From NCBI RefSeq assembly GCF_000145215.1, contig NC_014392.1, forward strand, positions 1,868,001-1,932,000: 64,000 nt of DNA, written 5' to 3'. A program made the position numbers and the translations under genes. Numbering within the stretch: the first letter of the stretch is position 1; each line of letters starts with the position of its first letter. This DNA comes from Caldicellulosiruptor obsidiansis OB47 (GTDB lineage: Bacteria > Bacillota > Thermoanaerobacteria > Caldicellulosiruptorales > Caldicellulosiruptoraceae). Shown in pieces: positions 28,678 to 37,371 of the stretch. Below the pieces are notes generated by a model. It searched no databases. It was not told the origin of the DNA and saw only the letters and a list, made by a program, of their open reading frames with translations.

Positions 28678-30093
28678 TCAAATCTCAATATTCATCATTC
28701 TTGAAATATAGAGCTTTATATCAGCAGGATTAAAAACTCTTTCTATTTTATCTCCTTCGTAGACAAATTTTGACACAGCTTTTGCACCACAAGCATAGAT
28801 ATTGTGTTTTTCCTGCATTATCATCACATTGTAAAGCCCTTCAAATCCTCTTTTGCAATATCCAACATTTTCAAAGTTCCCTATCATATTTTTCTGTCTA
28901 TACATGTAGTATGGAACGTAGCCACGTTCCTCTAAGATAGATTGTGTCCAATCAAGAAGTTCATTTACAGTTTCTTCATTCATAAATTTATATTCATCCC
29001 ATCTAAACCTTAAAAGGCTTGCCCTTTTTATGGAAAGTGTGTGAATGGTAATTGAAGCAGGAGAAAGTTTTAAAACATCCTCAATTGTCTTTCTATAATC
29101 ATTCTCATCTTCGCCAGGAAGCCCTAATATTACATCACTGTTTATATTTTTAAAACCATATTCGTAAGCTTGCGCAAATGCCCTTTTTATATCTTCAAAT
29201 GTGTGGTTTCTACCTATTATTTTCAAAGTGTTGTCGTTCGAAGTTTGAGGGTTTATACAAAACCTGACATTCAAATCTTGGTTGATCTCTACTAGATACT
29301 GCAAAAGTTCTTCATCAATTGTATCAGGCCTTCCTGCCTCAAATGTAATCTCTCGAATATGGTCTTTTTCAAGATTCTCAAATAGACTTGTGAAAATCTT
29401 TTTTATATTCTCTATGCCTATTACTGCAGGACAACCACCACCAAAATAGACTGCAACAATTCTGTTTTTGTTTTCCTCTATCTTTTGATATGTCTTTTCA
29501 AGTTCACAAATGAGGCTATCTGTATACATTCCTATTAAACTTTTTACCTGCCTTGTCATCTCGTGGCAGGAAAAAGAACAGTAAAGACACCTGGTCGGGC
29601 ATATTGGAATACCTATGTACAAACAAGCCGAAGAAGGCTCAAGTTTACTTAAAATATTCATTTCATTCTTTGCAACCTTTAAAAGAAGTTTTGATTTTTT
29701 ATCAGAAATATAATATCCTTCTTGTAGGAACTTGTATATCTCTTCGTCTTTCAGACCCTGCTCCAACAAAGGGTATACAATCTTTGTGGGTCTTATTCCT
29801 GTTAAAATCCCCCATGGAAGCTCTCTTTTTGTTTCTTGTTTTAAAAGGTCATAAAGGTTTCTTCCAAATATCCTTTTTGACTCATGTTCATCATCTACAA
29901 GAATAAAATCTTTTTGAATAGTTTTATCCTGCACCTGCAGTTTTAAAAATACCTTCATCCCTTCAAAATGTGCCTCAAAATGAATGTCTCCACCATGACC
30001 AAACTTTACCTCCGCACCAGGATAAAATGCCCTTATTATATGCTGAAAATCATACAAAAACCTTTGGCTGTTAGAAAAATACGTTATTCTCAA
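28678..30093 (-). CDS. hemZ: Coproporphyrinogen dehydrogenase-like radical SAM protein HemZ
   Basis: About 471 residues. IPICPTRCLYCSFSC holds the CxxxCxxC cluster motif; VYFGGGCPAVI, EITFEAGRPDTIDEE, RFCINPQTSND and NSDVILGLPGE are the HemN/HemZ signatures. The TTG at 30093 is preferred: AAAGGGG lies 11 bases upstream, the protein then begins MRITYFSN like known HemZ proteins, and the upstream ATG at 30144 lies only 15 bp past a terminator. Whether it makes heme or acts on another substrate is open, since no other heme genes are seen here. Confidence 0.85.
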   Translation of the reverse strand: MRITYFSNSQRFLYDFQHIIRAFYPGAEVKFGHGGDIHFEAHFEGMKVFLKLQVQDKTIQKDFILVDDEHESKRIFGRNLYDLLKQETKRELPWGILTGIRPTKIVYPLLEQGLKDEEIYKFLQEGYYISDKKSKLLLKVAKNEMNILSKLEPSSACLYIGIPICPTRCLYCSFSCHEMTRQVKSLIGMYTDSLICELEKTYQKIEENKNRIVAVYFGGGCPAVIGIENIKKIFTSLFENLEKDHIREITFEAGRPDTIDEELLQYLVEINQDLNVRFCINPQTSNDNTLKIIGRNHTFEDIKRAFAQAYEYGFKNINSDVILGLPGEDENDYRKTIEDVLKLSPASITIHTLSIKRASLLRFRWDEYKFMNEETVNELLDWTQSILEERGYVPYYMYRQKNMIGNFENVGYCKRGFEGLYNVMIMQEKHNIYACGAKAVSKFVYEGDKIERVFNPADIKLYISRMMNIEI

Positions 30094-30158
30094 ATTGTGT
30101 TCTACCCCTTTTGCAAAAAATGATTTTTCGCACAATATTAGCACAATAAAAATAAAAA

Positions 30159-30186
30159 ACTTATAGCATTATTTTGTGCTATAAGT
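30159..30186 (-). terminator. Terminator of the apt-rel-dtd-MBL transcript
   Basis: The 10-bp arms ACTTATAGCA and TGCTATAAGT surround an 8-nt loop. On the minus strand TTTTTTATTTTT follows. Confidence 0.8.
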
Positions 30187-30200
30187 CAGCAATGTATTTA

Positions 30201-30797
30201 TTAAAAGTTTTTAAGCTCATCACCAATGGTAGTTGGCACACCATGCCCTGGATAAACTTTTGTTGTTTTTGGAAGTACCAAAAGCTTCTCCTTTATAGAC
30301 TTAAAAATCTGACTTTCATCACCAAGTGGTAGGTCACACCTGCCAAAAGAATCCTTAAACAACGTGTCGCCCGAAAACAAGATGTTATCATACAAAAAAC
30401 AGCTCGAACCAGGTGTATGCCCTGGTGTGTGCAATACTTTCAATGAAAAATCAGCAAATTCAAATACATCTCCATCTTCAAAGTAGCCATCACAGTTTAT
30501 CTTTATTTTTGAACCAATTAGATACGACAGGTTGTATGCTGGATTTGATAAGATCTCCTTTTCGGCCCTGTGCGCATAAACTGGCAGTTTAAATCTCTGT
30601 CTTAGATAACAGCAGCCCAAAAAATGGTCAAAATGTCCGTGCGTCAAAAGTATGGCTCTTGGAATAAGATCATTTTCCACAATAATGCTCTCAATTTTTG
30701 TTGCATCATCTCCCGGGTCAATAATGACAACCTCTTTTTTTCCAAACACATAACAGTTTGTCACAACATCCCCAACTTCAATGCATTTAAAAAACAT
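30201..30797 (-). CDS. MBL-fold hydrolase, glyoxalase II-like
   Basis: 198 residues from the ATG at 30797 (GAGGGGG upstream). Metal ligands are in THGHFDH, HTPGHTPGS, FSGDTLF and VYPGHG, the complete glyoxalase II set. The C-terminal substrate domain of true glyoxalase II is missing, as in many short bacterial members. It is last in the rel-dtd operon. Substrate unknown; a thioester or persulfide is likely. Confidence 0.85.
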   Translation of the reverse strand: MFFKCIEVGDVVTNCYVFGKKEVVIIDPGDDATKIESIIVENDLIPRAILLTHGHFDHFLGCCYLRQRFKLPVYAHRAEKEILSNPAYNLSYLIGSKIKINCDGYFEDGDVFEFADFSLKVLHTPGHTPGSSCFLYDNILFSGDTLFKDSFGRCDLPLGDESQIFKSIKEKLLVLPKTTKVYPGHGVPTTIGDELKNF

Positions 30798-30835
30798 CAA
30801 ATTCTTTACCCCCTCTACTTTCTTGAAAAAACAAC

Positions 30836-31285
30836 TCAGAAAACCTTCTTACTATCAAGCAAAACTGTCACAGGTCCGTCATTTAAAATAGCTACCTCCA
30901 TACGCGCCTGAAAAACTCCACATTCAACCTTTTGCACTTTCTGTTTAAGCTTTTCAACAAAGTAGTTATACAGCCTTTCTGCCTTTTCCTTTTCTGCTGC
31001 AAACATGAAGTTTGGTCTTCTTCCTTTTCTTGCATCTCCCATCACTGTAAAATTTGAGATAGCCAAAACTTCACCGCCTACGTTCATCAAAGAAAGGTTG
31101 AACTTTGAGTTCTCATCCTCAAATATTCTAAGGTTTACAACCTTTTCACAAAGATAATCAGCATCCTCTTCTGTATCATCCTGTGCAACCCCAACAAGCA
31201 AACAAAGACCTTTTTGGATTCTTCCAACCTCTTTGCCATCAACCAAAACATAAGCTTCTTTTACTCTTTGAACAACAGCTCTCAA
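30836..31285 (-). CDS. dtd: D-aminoacyl-tRNA deacylase
   Basis: 149 residues from a TTG start with AGGAGG upstream. MRAVVQRVKEAYVLVDGKEVG, GLCLLVGV, VNLRIFED and ISNFTVMGDARKGRRPNF are diagnostic for Dtd, and NDGPVTVLLD is the C-terminal Gly-Pro-type motif. It removes D-amino acids mischarged onto tRNA. It follows rel by 5 bp; the rel-dtd pair is common in Firmicutes. Confidence 0.95.
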   Translation of the reverse strand: MRAVVQRVKEAYVLVDGKEVGRIQKGLCLLVGVAQDDTEEDADYLCEKVVNLRIFEDENSKFNLSLMNVGGEVLAISNFTVMGDARKGRRPNFMFAAEKEKAERLYNYFVEKLKQKVQKVECGVFQARMEVAILNDGPVTVLLDSKKVF

Positions 31286-31290
31286 ATTCT

Positions 31291-33459
31291 TTAGCCTCCT
31301 TTTACACGCTGAACCTCAAATACACTGTCAATTTTTCTAAGTTTTCTTATAATCTTTTCAAGCTGTTCTGTTGAGCTTATTTCAACAGTAAGATTTATAT
31401 TGGCAATTCTGTCTCGCGTAGTCCTACCCTGTATAGCCTTTACCGAAATCTTATTCTCACCAAGCAAGTTTGTTATGTCCATCAGTATTCCTGTCCTGTC
31501 ATTTGCAAGAACGTTGATTGTAGCGTCAAACTTTGCATCTTTTGTCACATTCCATTCAGCCTCAACAATCCTCTCTGGCTCTTTTAAATACTGTTCAACA
31601 TTTGGACAATCACGCCTGTGGATTGAAACACCTCTTCCCCGCGTGATGTATCCTATCACTTCATCACCAGGTACCGGGTTGCAACATTTTGCAAATCTCA
31701 CAAGAACATTTTCAACACCTTTTACAAGTATTCCGTTATTTGAAGAAGCCTTCGCAGGCTTTGGTTTTTCAAGCTGAAGTTCTTTTTCACCGTCTTCTTT
31801 GATGTATTTCTTTATCTCCTCTTTTATCCTCAGAGCCACCTTAGTTGGTGTAATACCACCATACCCAAGTGCAGCAAACATGTCTTCAGGTGTTCTGTAG
31901 CCATATCTTTGCGAAACTGTCTGCAGCACATCCTCTTTTAGAGCAAATTGTAAGGGTAGATTTAGTTTTTTGAGCTCTTTTTCCAATATATCTTTGCCTT
32001 TTTGAATATTCTCTTCTTTTCTCTCTTTTTTAAACCATGCGTTTATCTTGCTCTTTGCTTGAGGACTCTTGACAATCTTAAGCCAGTCCTGGCTTGGACC
32101 ATGGACGTTCGGCGATGTAATAATCTCGACAATATCACCATTTTTGAGCTCATAATCAATGGGGACAAGCTTGCCGTTTACCTTAGCACCTGCCATCTTA
32201 TTACCTATCTCACTGTGAATTGCATATGCAAAATCTATCGGTGTCGAACCCTGTGGCAGGTTTATAACATCGCCTTTTGGAGTAAAAACAAAAACCTCGT
32301 CAGAAAAGAGGTTTATTTTTAATGACTCCATAAACTCTTTTGCGTCTTTCAGCTCTTTCTGCCACTCCAAAAGTTCTCTCAACCATGCAAACTTTTCATC
32401 CTCATCAGTTGACTTTATCCTTCCCTCTTTGTACTTCCAGTGTGCGGCAATACCATACTCGGCTGTCCTGTGCATATCAAATGTTCTTATCTGCACCTCA
32501 AATGGCTCACCTTCAGGTCCTATTACAGTTGTGTGAAGTGATTGGTACATGTTTGGTTTTGGCATTGCAATGTAGTCTTTAAACCTGCCTGGCATAGGCT
32601 TGAACAGAGTATGAATTATTCCCAAAACTCCATAACAATCTTTTACAGAATTTACAATAATTCTGATAGCAAAAAGGTCATAAATCTCTTCCAAAGTTTT
32701 CCCCTGTTCCTTCATCTTACGATAGATACTGTAAAAGTGCTTTGGTCGTCCATCTATCTGACCAACTTCAATGTTTGCCTCTTTTAGTTTCTCTGAAATA
32801 AGAGAAATAATCCTTTTGATATACTCTTCCCTTTCTACCCTCTTTTTTGCAATCTTTTCAACAAGGTCATAATATCCTTCAGGGTCAAGATAGCGCAGTG
32901 ACAAGTCTTCAAGCTCCCATTTTATCTTTGAAATTCCAAGTCTATGGACAAGCGGAGCATATATGTCAATTGTTTCCTGAGCCTTTTGTCTTTGCTTCTC
33001 AGGTGGAAGATATTTTAAAGTTCTCATATTATGGAGCCTATCTGCAAGTTTAATTAAAATGACCCTTATATCTTTTGCCATTGCGATGAGCATTTTGCGA
33101 TAGTTTTCTGCCTGTCTTTCAAGCTTGCTGGTAAATTCAAGCTTGCCAAGTTTTGTGACTCCATCTACAAGCTCAGCTATCTCTTTACCAAATTCCCTTT
33201 CTATATCCTCTAAAGACGCAGAAGTATCCTCTACAACATCATGCAGAAGACCTGCAACAATTGATGCAATATCAAGCTCTAAATCTGCCAAAATCAGCGC
33301 AACCTCAAGAGGATGCACTATGTATGGCTCACCAGAACTCCTTGCCTGTCCTTCGTGATACTTTTGGGCAAATTCAAATGCTTTTTTAATAAGATCTATA
33401 TCTTCCTCTGACGCATACCTTTTTACTCTCTCTATCAGCTCATTTAACCTGTCAATCAA
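31291..33459 (-). CDS. rel: Bifunctional (p)ppGpp synthetase/hydrolase (RSH)
   Basis: About 722 residues. HD hydrolase domain: YIVHPLEVALILAD, LLHDVVEDT, KLADRLHNMRTL. Synthetase domain: GRPKHFYSIYRKM and IMPKPNMYQSLHT-like AMPKPNMYQSLHTTV. Then TGS (VFTPKGDVINLPQGSTPIDF), a zinc-finger region with CCNPVPGD and a C-terminal ACT domain. Both catalytic domains look intact. The TTG at 33459 has GAGGTG nine bases upstream; the GTG at 33471 is the alternative. A TGGACC...GGTCCA hairpin (33477-33497) precedes it. Confidence 0.95.
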   Translation of the reverse strand: MIDRLNELIERVKRYASEEDIDLIKKAFEFAQKYHEGQARSSGEPYIVHPLEVALILADLELDIASIVAGLLHDVVEDTSASLEDIEREFGKEIAELVDGVTKLGKLEFTSKLERQAENYRKMLIAMAKDIRVILIKLADRLHNMRTLKYLPPEKQRQKAQETIDIYAPLVHRLGISKIKWELEDLSLRYLDPEGYYDLVEKIAKKRVEREEYIKRIISLISEKLKEANIEVGQIDGRPKHFYSIYRKMKEQGKTLEEIYDLFAIRIIVNSVKDCYGVLGIIHTLFKPMPGRFKDYIAMPKPNMYQSLHTTVIGPEGEPFEVQIRTFDMHRTAEYGIAAHWKYKEGRIKSTDEDEKFAWLRELLEWQKELKDAKEFMESLKINLFSDEVFVFTPKGDVINLPQGSTPIDFAYAIHSEIGNKMAGAKVNGKLVPIDYELKNGDIVEIITSPNVHGPSQDWLKIVKSPQAKSKINAWFKKERKEENIQKGKDILEKELKKLNLPLQFALKEDVLQTVSQRYGYRTPEDMFAALGYGGITPTKVALRIKEEIKKYIKEDGEKELQLEKPKPAKASSNNGILVKGVENVLVRFAKCCNPVPGDEVIGYITRGRGVSIHRRDCPNVEQYLKEPERIVEAEWNVTKDAKFDATINVLANDRTGILMDITNLLGENKISVKAIQGRTTRDRIANINLTVEISSTEQLEKIIRKLRKIDSVFEVQRVKGG

Positions 33460-33502
33460 ATCTAATTTCACCTCGATGGACCTTTTGCAGGTCCACTTGT
33501 TT

Positions 33503-34030
33503 TTATATCAAAGAAGACTCAAATTGAACAACAGATCTGACATCATATCCTTTTAAATTTTCTCTTCCGTTGAGGTATGTGAGTTCAACAAGGTATGCAA
33601 TCCCTACAACCTCACCGCCAAGCTTTTCAACAAGTTTTATGTTTGAAAGTGTTGTACCCCCTGTTGCTAAAAGGTCGTCGATTATCACAATCTTTTGACC
33701 AGGTTTTATAGCATCAATATGCATCTCAAGCACATCTTTTCCATATTCAAGCTCATATTCAACTGAAACTGTCTTGTAAGGAAGCTTACCTTTTTTTCTG
33801 ACAAGAACAAGCCCTTTGTTCAGTACGTATGCAACAGGTGCACCAAATATAAACCCTCTTGATTCTGGTCCAACAATAAGTTCAAAGTCAAGATCTTTGA
33901 CTAAATCCACAAGAGAATCTATAGCATATTTGAATGCATCCTTGTCCTGCAAAACTGTTGTTATATCAATAAAATCTATACCCTCTTTTGGAAAGTTCAA
34001 AACATGTCTGAATTTCTCTTTTAAGTTCAT
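33503..34030 (-). CDS. apt: Adenine phosphoribosyltransferase
   Basis: 175 residues. FPKEGIDFIDITT, ELIVGPESRGFIFGAPVAYVL and the PRPP-binding loop VVIIDDLLATGGTT (written here KIVIIDDLLATGGTT) identify Apt. It salvages adenine to AMP. AGGAGG lies upstream of the ATG. The order apt-rel-dtd on one strand is conserved in many Firmicutes. Confidence 0.95.
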   Translation of the reverse strand: MNLKEKFRHVLNFPKEGIDFIDITTVLQDKDAFKYAIDSLVDLVKDLDFELIVGPESRGFIFGAPVAYVLNKGLVLVRKKGKLPYKTVSVEYELEYGKDVLEMHIDAIKPGQKIVIIDDLLATGGTTLSNIKLVEKLGGEVVGIAYLVELTYLNGRENLKGYDVRSVVQFESSLI

Positions 34031-34133
34031 TAAATCTTCCTCCTATTACTTAAAATTTTTAATTTATTACGTTATTAAGTATATCAAAAAAAACTATCAT
34101 TTTTAAATACTCTAAATGCTAAAAAAAATAAAA

Positions 34134-34173
34134 GCTCTTTCAGCAAGCTTACAAAAAGCTTTGCTAAAAGAGC
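34134..34173 (-). terminator. Terminator of spoIIR
   Basis: GCTCTTT...AGCAAGCTT pairs with AAGCTTTGCT...AAAGAGC, with a T-rich tail on the minus strand. It separates spoIIR from the apt operon. Confidence 0.65.
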
Positions 34174-34206
34174 ATTTCAACGCCTCATTAATACCTTGTT
34201 TTAACC

Positions 34207-34899
34207 CTATATGCTTCTGAAAATACGTTTAAACCATGCCTCTTTATAAAATTTTGTTTTCAAAATCTCATATATCTTGAGTCTTAACTTTACAGGCATA
34301 CTATCCATGCTACCATAACTTGTTGCAATCAAATATTCTTTCTTTGAAAGTGAACTTTTGAGTTCTTCCCTTGCTTCAGCTGGAAGTTCCAGCTTTGCTT
34401 CATCCACTATACAAAGCGGCGGAAATATAACACACCACCAGTTTTTACCTTTACCATCACCTATTAAAACCTTAACACAGTCATATATACCTGATGGAAA
34501 AAGAAAATTGTTATAAACTCTGTTTGGAAATAAATCTCTTTGAATAGTTATTCTTACCTTGTAATTCTTTCCTTTTTCCAGTAAAGCCTGTTTGATATAA
34601 TTTTCAATTTGATATCTTCTTTTATCGATATCTTTTAAGACTTGATATTTACCCTTAGAAAAATCTATATTATTTGATAAAAACTCTATAATCTTATCTC
34701 TAACAAATAGTTTTAACTCTTGGTCCTCCTTTGAATTACTATTTGCTATAACATGAAGTCTAACAACCGATGCAGATAAGTCTTTTTGCAGAGACTCTAC
34801 CTTTTGGAAATTTAAAAACTCATAAATCAAAATAAAACTCAAAAATGATAAAACTGATGCTAAAATGTATGCTCTTGAAACTCGAATTTTCTGTATCAT
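34207..34899 (-). CDS. spoIIR: Stage II sporulation protein R
   Basis: 230 residues with an N-terminal membrane anchor (AYILASVLSFLSFILIYEF). VVRLHVIANSNSKEDQELK, SGIYDCVKVLIGDGKGKNWWCV and FPPLCIVD are the family's signature stretches. SpoIIR is made in the forespore and triggers processing of pro-sigma-E in the mother cell. Its presence is notable if the genus call is right, since Caldicellulosiruptor species are usually described as not forming spores. Confidence 0.92.
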   Translation of the reverse strand: MIQKIRVSRAYILASVLSFLSFILIYEFLNFQKVESLQKDLSASVVRLHVIANSNSKEDQELKLFVRDKIIEFLSNNIDFSKGKYQVLKDIDKRRYQIENYIKQALLEKGKNYKVRITIQRDLFPNRVYNNFLFPSGIYDCVKVLIGDGKGKNWWCVIFPPLCIVDEAKLELPAEAREELKSSLSKKEYLIATSYGSMDSMPVKLRLKIYEILKTKFYKEAWFKRIFRSI

Positions 34900-34978
34900 C
34901 CCTCTTTTTTCCTCTCAAACAAAAATTATTTCTATTTTTAGCATTCACTCAGAAAACAAAATTTATACATAAAAATCT

Positions 34979-36274
34979 TTAATAAATTGTTCCGCTTCGT
35001 CTTAGCCTTACATCTGGTATAACCTCTATATCTATTTTCTTAAACTCAACATCCCAGTTTTTTTTGAGCTTTTCCCAATCTTTTGCCCTCCTCTTTGAAA
35101 TTAAATCCCCTATTCCCAAAACATCAGCATTATATTTATACTTTAACAGATAGATAAGATCTTCTGCTCTTGTTTTTAAAATTTTGTTTAGCTCATTTTG
35201 AATATACCTCCTCATAGGATCATCTAAAACTTTGTACCCACTTTTGAATACAAACTCAATAACTTCACCTTCTATCCTTAGATTGTAAACAATCTTTAGT
35301 CTTCCTTTTTCATTTTTAATTTTCTTTTTAGTTTGAATCTCTGTAGTAACAAATGGAATATACGTTGATTTGTACTTCAAATCGTCAATAAACGTGTGCT
35401 TTGCCTTGCCCATGAGAAGCTTATAGATTTGTAGCTGCTTTTCATTCATCCAGCCAACAAACCTGAAATTTTTAAATACAGCAGCACCAGCTACTTTTAA
35501 CGTCTCAATTCCAGGTTCAACCCTCGATATAACCGCACAGTTCGAATTTATAAAGCTATTTACAACTTGACTTAAAGGTGTATCAATTACCCTTCCATAA
35601 ATTGATGCATTTTTTGATATCTCAAAGAGATGAATACCAGTTACAGGCTGAACAAGTGGCATTGTGTTCAGAACATCTCTTGCTGTTGTTTCAGAAACAA
35701 GCAAAAATGTGTTTTGAGGAATATCACTCTCTCTACTTAGCCCATCTAAAACTTCTTTCATATACCCTGGCTCTTCTACTAAATCTCTTCCCAGCACAAT
35801 AACTTTTAAATATCCATAATATAGTCTTTTATTTATTTCTCTTTCAAGGTAATTTCTTATACCTATTACATCATTGGCAGGTCTTACAAACAAAAATCTC
35901 ATCTGCTCATCTGGTTTAGAATCTTTTCCAATGGTTCTGAGGTTTGGGAAAAGCACTGTTATCGCAAACTTATATTCATTTTTGCTGTTTGGAAGGGGGG
36001 GTTTTACCTTTCTTTTTGTTTGTGGATCAATTCCTTTCTGGTCTGTTTTAATATCGGGCTTTTTCTGTTCAGGAGAAAATTTCTGAGTTCTTCTGTCAAG
36101 ATCAATATACTCACTGCTTTCATATTTGTTCAAATCGCTCGGGTCATACTTGTCAACACCAAGTGCAAGAACATAACCCCTGTCTTCTATTTCGACTCTA
36201 TCCCAGCAACCTGACAAGAAAAAGGTAAGAAAAATCATCAAAATTGCTAAAGCTGCTTCTTTTTTTATCCTCAC
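34979..36274 (-). CDS. gerC: Spore germination lipoprotein, Ger(x)C family
   Basis: 431 residues. The signal ends in the lipobox FLSGCWDRVEIEDRGYVLALGVDK, with cysteine at about residue 23; GCWDRxE is typical of GerC subunits. The GTG start overlaps the gerB stop by 4 bp. A charged, K/P-rich insert lies at about residues 50-95. The C-terminal domain holds the usual DVLGIGDLISKRRAKDWEKLK stretch in two halves. It works with GerA and GerB as a nutrient receptor of the spore inner membrane. Confidence 0.9.
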   Translation of the reverse strand: MRIKKEAALAILMIFLTFFLSGCWDRVEIEDRGYVLALGVDKYDPSDLNKYESSEYIDLDRRTQKFSPEQKKPDIKTDQKGIDPQTKRKVKPPLPNSKNEYKFAITVLFPNLRTIGKDSKPDEQMRFLFVRPANDVIGIRNYLEREINKRLYYGYLKVIVLGRDLVEEPGYMKEVLDGLSRESDIPQNTFLLVSETTARDVLNTMPLVQPVTGIHLFEISKNASIYGRVIDTPLSQVVNSFINSNCAVISRVEPGIETLKVAGAAVFKNFRFVGWMNEKQLQIYKLLMGKAKHTFIDDLKYKSTYIPFVTTEIQTKKKIKNEKGRLKIVYNLRIEGEVIEFVFKSGYKVLDDPMRRYIQNELNKILKTRAEDLIYLLKYKYNADVLGIGDLISKRRAKDWEKLKKNWDVEFKKIDIEVIPDVRLRRSGTIY

Positions 36275-37371
36275 GTTTTTTTCACCTTCCTTTTGACAAA
36301 AAGGACAGTGTATGTGACAAGTGGCAAAAATAAAACAAGAAAGGTTGCAAAAAAGTAACTAAAATAGTCCATAAACTTCTGTGTTTCAGATATATTTTGA
36401 GGAATTAAAGAAAGAATATAAATAAATGGTAGTTGTAAAAATACAAAAAAGTTGTGTTCCTTGGTATTAAAAATTCTTGCCAAAATCAAACCTGTTGTCA
36501 TTAAGAAAATAATCTCTGTTGTATATGTGGTTATCATCCATAGAGCAACTACTATGCTTTCTGGTCTTTCTATAACAATTTCCAAAACTGTAACATCTCT
36601 AAAAAGATTTAATGTTGGCCATATCATGGTCTGCATCTCTTTTGCTCCAAAATCAGCTGTTGCAAATATAATTATTATTTCATAGAGCAAAACTGTGACC
36701 AAAAAACCGAAAAAAGCACTTTTGATGAGCTTGTCTTTCCTTCTTATATAGGGCATGAAAAACAAAAATACCTCAAATCCCAAAAAACTAAATATTGTTG
36801 TTCCAATCCCCTTGAGAAGTTTTGAAAATGAAATATTTAAAACAGGAAGTAGATTTGAAAAATCCAGTCTTTGATAGACAAAAAAGCTTAATATAACAAT
36901 TATTAGAACAATTCCCGGCATAAGCACTTCGCACATTCGTGCAATTACTTCTATCCCATACCTTGAGAGATAGGCACATGAAAGAAGAAATGTAATTATC
37001 AAAACTTCATTGGGTGTCAGTGTAAACAAAAATTCTTTTGCTGTTTCAGCTATAAGCCTTGTTTCAAAAGATGAAAAAATTATAAAATATATGACATACA
37101 TAATCGAAAAAACAGTTCCAACTATTTTCCCAAATGCATTTGTTAGAAGTTCAATTACAGTTACGTCTGGGTCTAACATAGTAAGTTTAAAAATTAAAAG
37201 AAAAGCCAGAAATGATAGCATTCCGCCAAGTAACACAACGAACCATCCATTTTGTTCAACAGTTTTTGCAACAGATGAAGGCATAAACATTATCCCAATT
37301 CCTATCATTACAGATACAAACAATACAAAACACTGAAAACTGGAAATTTTATCGTTATCATTTATTATCAT
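36271..37371 (-). CDS. gerB: Spore germination permease, GerAB family
   Basis: 366 residues with about 10 membrane helices, related to amino acid permeases. IGIGIMFMPSSVAKTVEQNGWFVVLLGG is the characteristic first helix pair (quoted in parts: IGIGIMFMPS and NGWFVVLLGG). The ATG overlaps the gerA stop (ATGA). It is the ligand-sensing subunit of Ger receptors. Confidence 0.9.
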   Translation of the reverse strand: MIINDNDKISSFQCFVLFVSVMIGIGIMFMPSSVAKTVEQNGWFVVLLGGMLSFLAFLLIFKLTMLDPDVTVIELLTNAFGKIVGTVFSIMYVIYFIIFSSFETRLIAETAKEFLFTLTPNEVLIITFLLSCAYLSRYGIEVIARMCEVLMPGIVLIIVILSFFVYQRLDFSNLLPVLNISFSKLLKGIGTTIFSFLGFEVFLFFMPYIRRKDKLIKSAFFGFLVTVLLYEIIIIFATADFGAKEMQTMIWPTLNLFRDVTVLEIVIERPESIVVALWMITTYTTEIIFLMTTGLILARIFNTKEHNFFVFLQLPFIYILSLIPQNISETQKFMDYFSYFFATFLVLFLPLVTYTVLFVKRKVKKT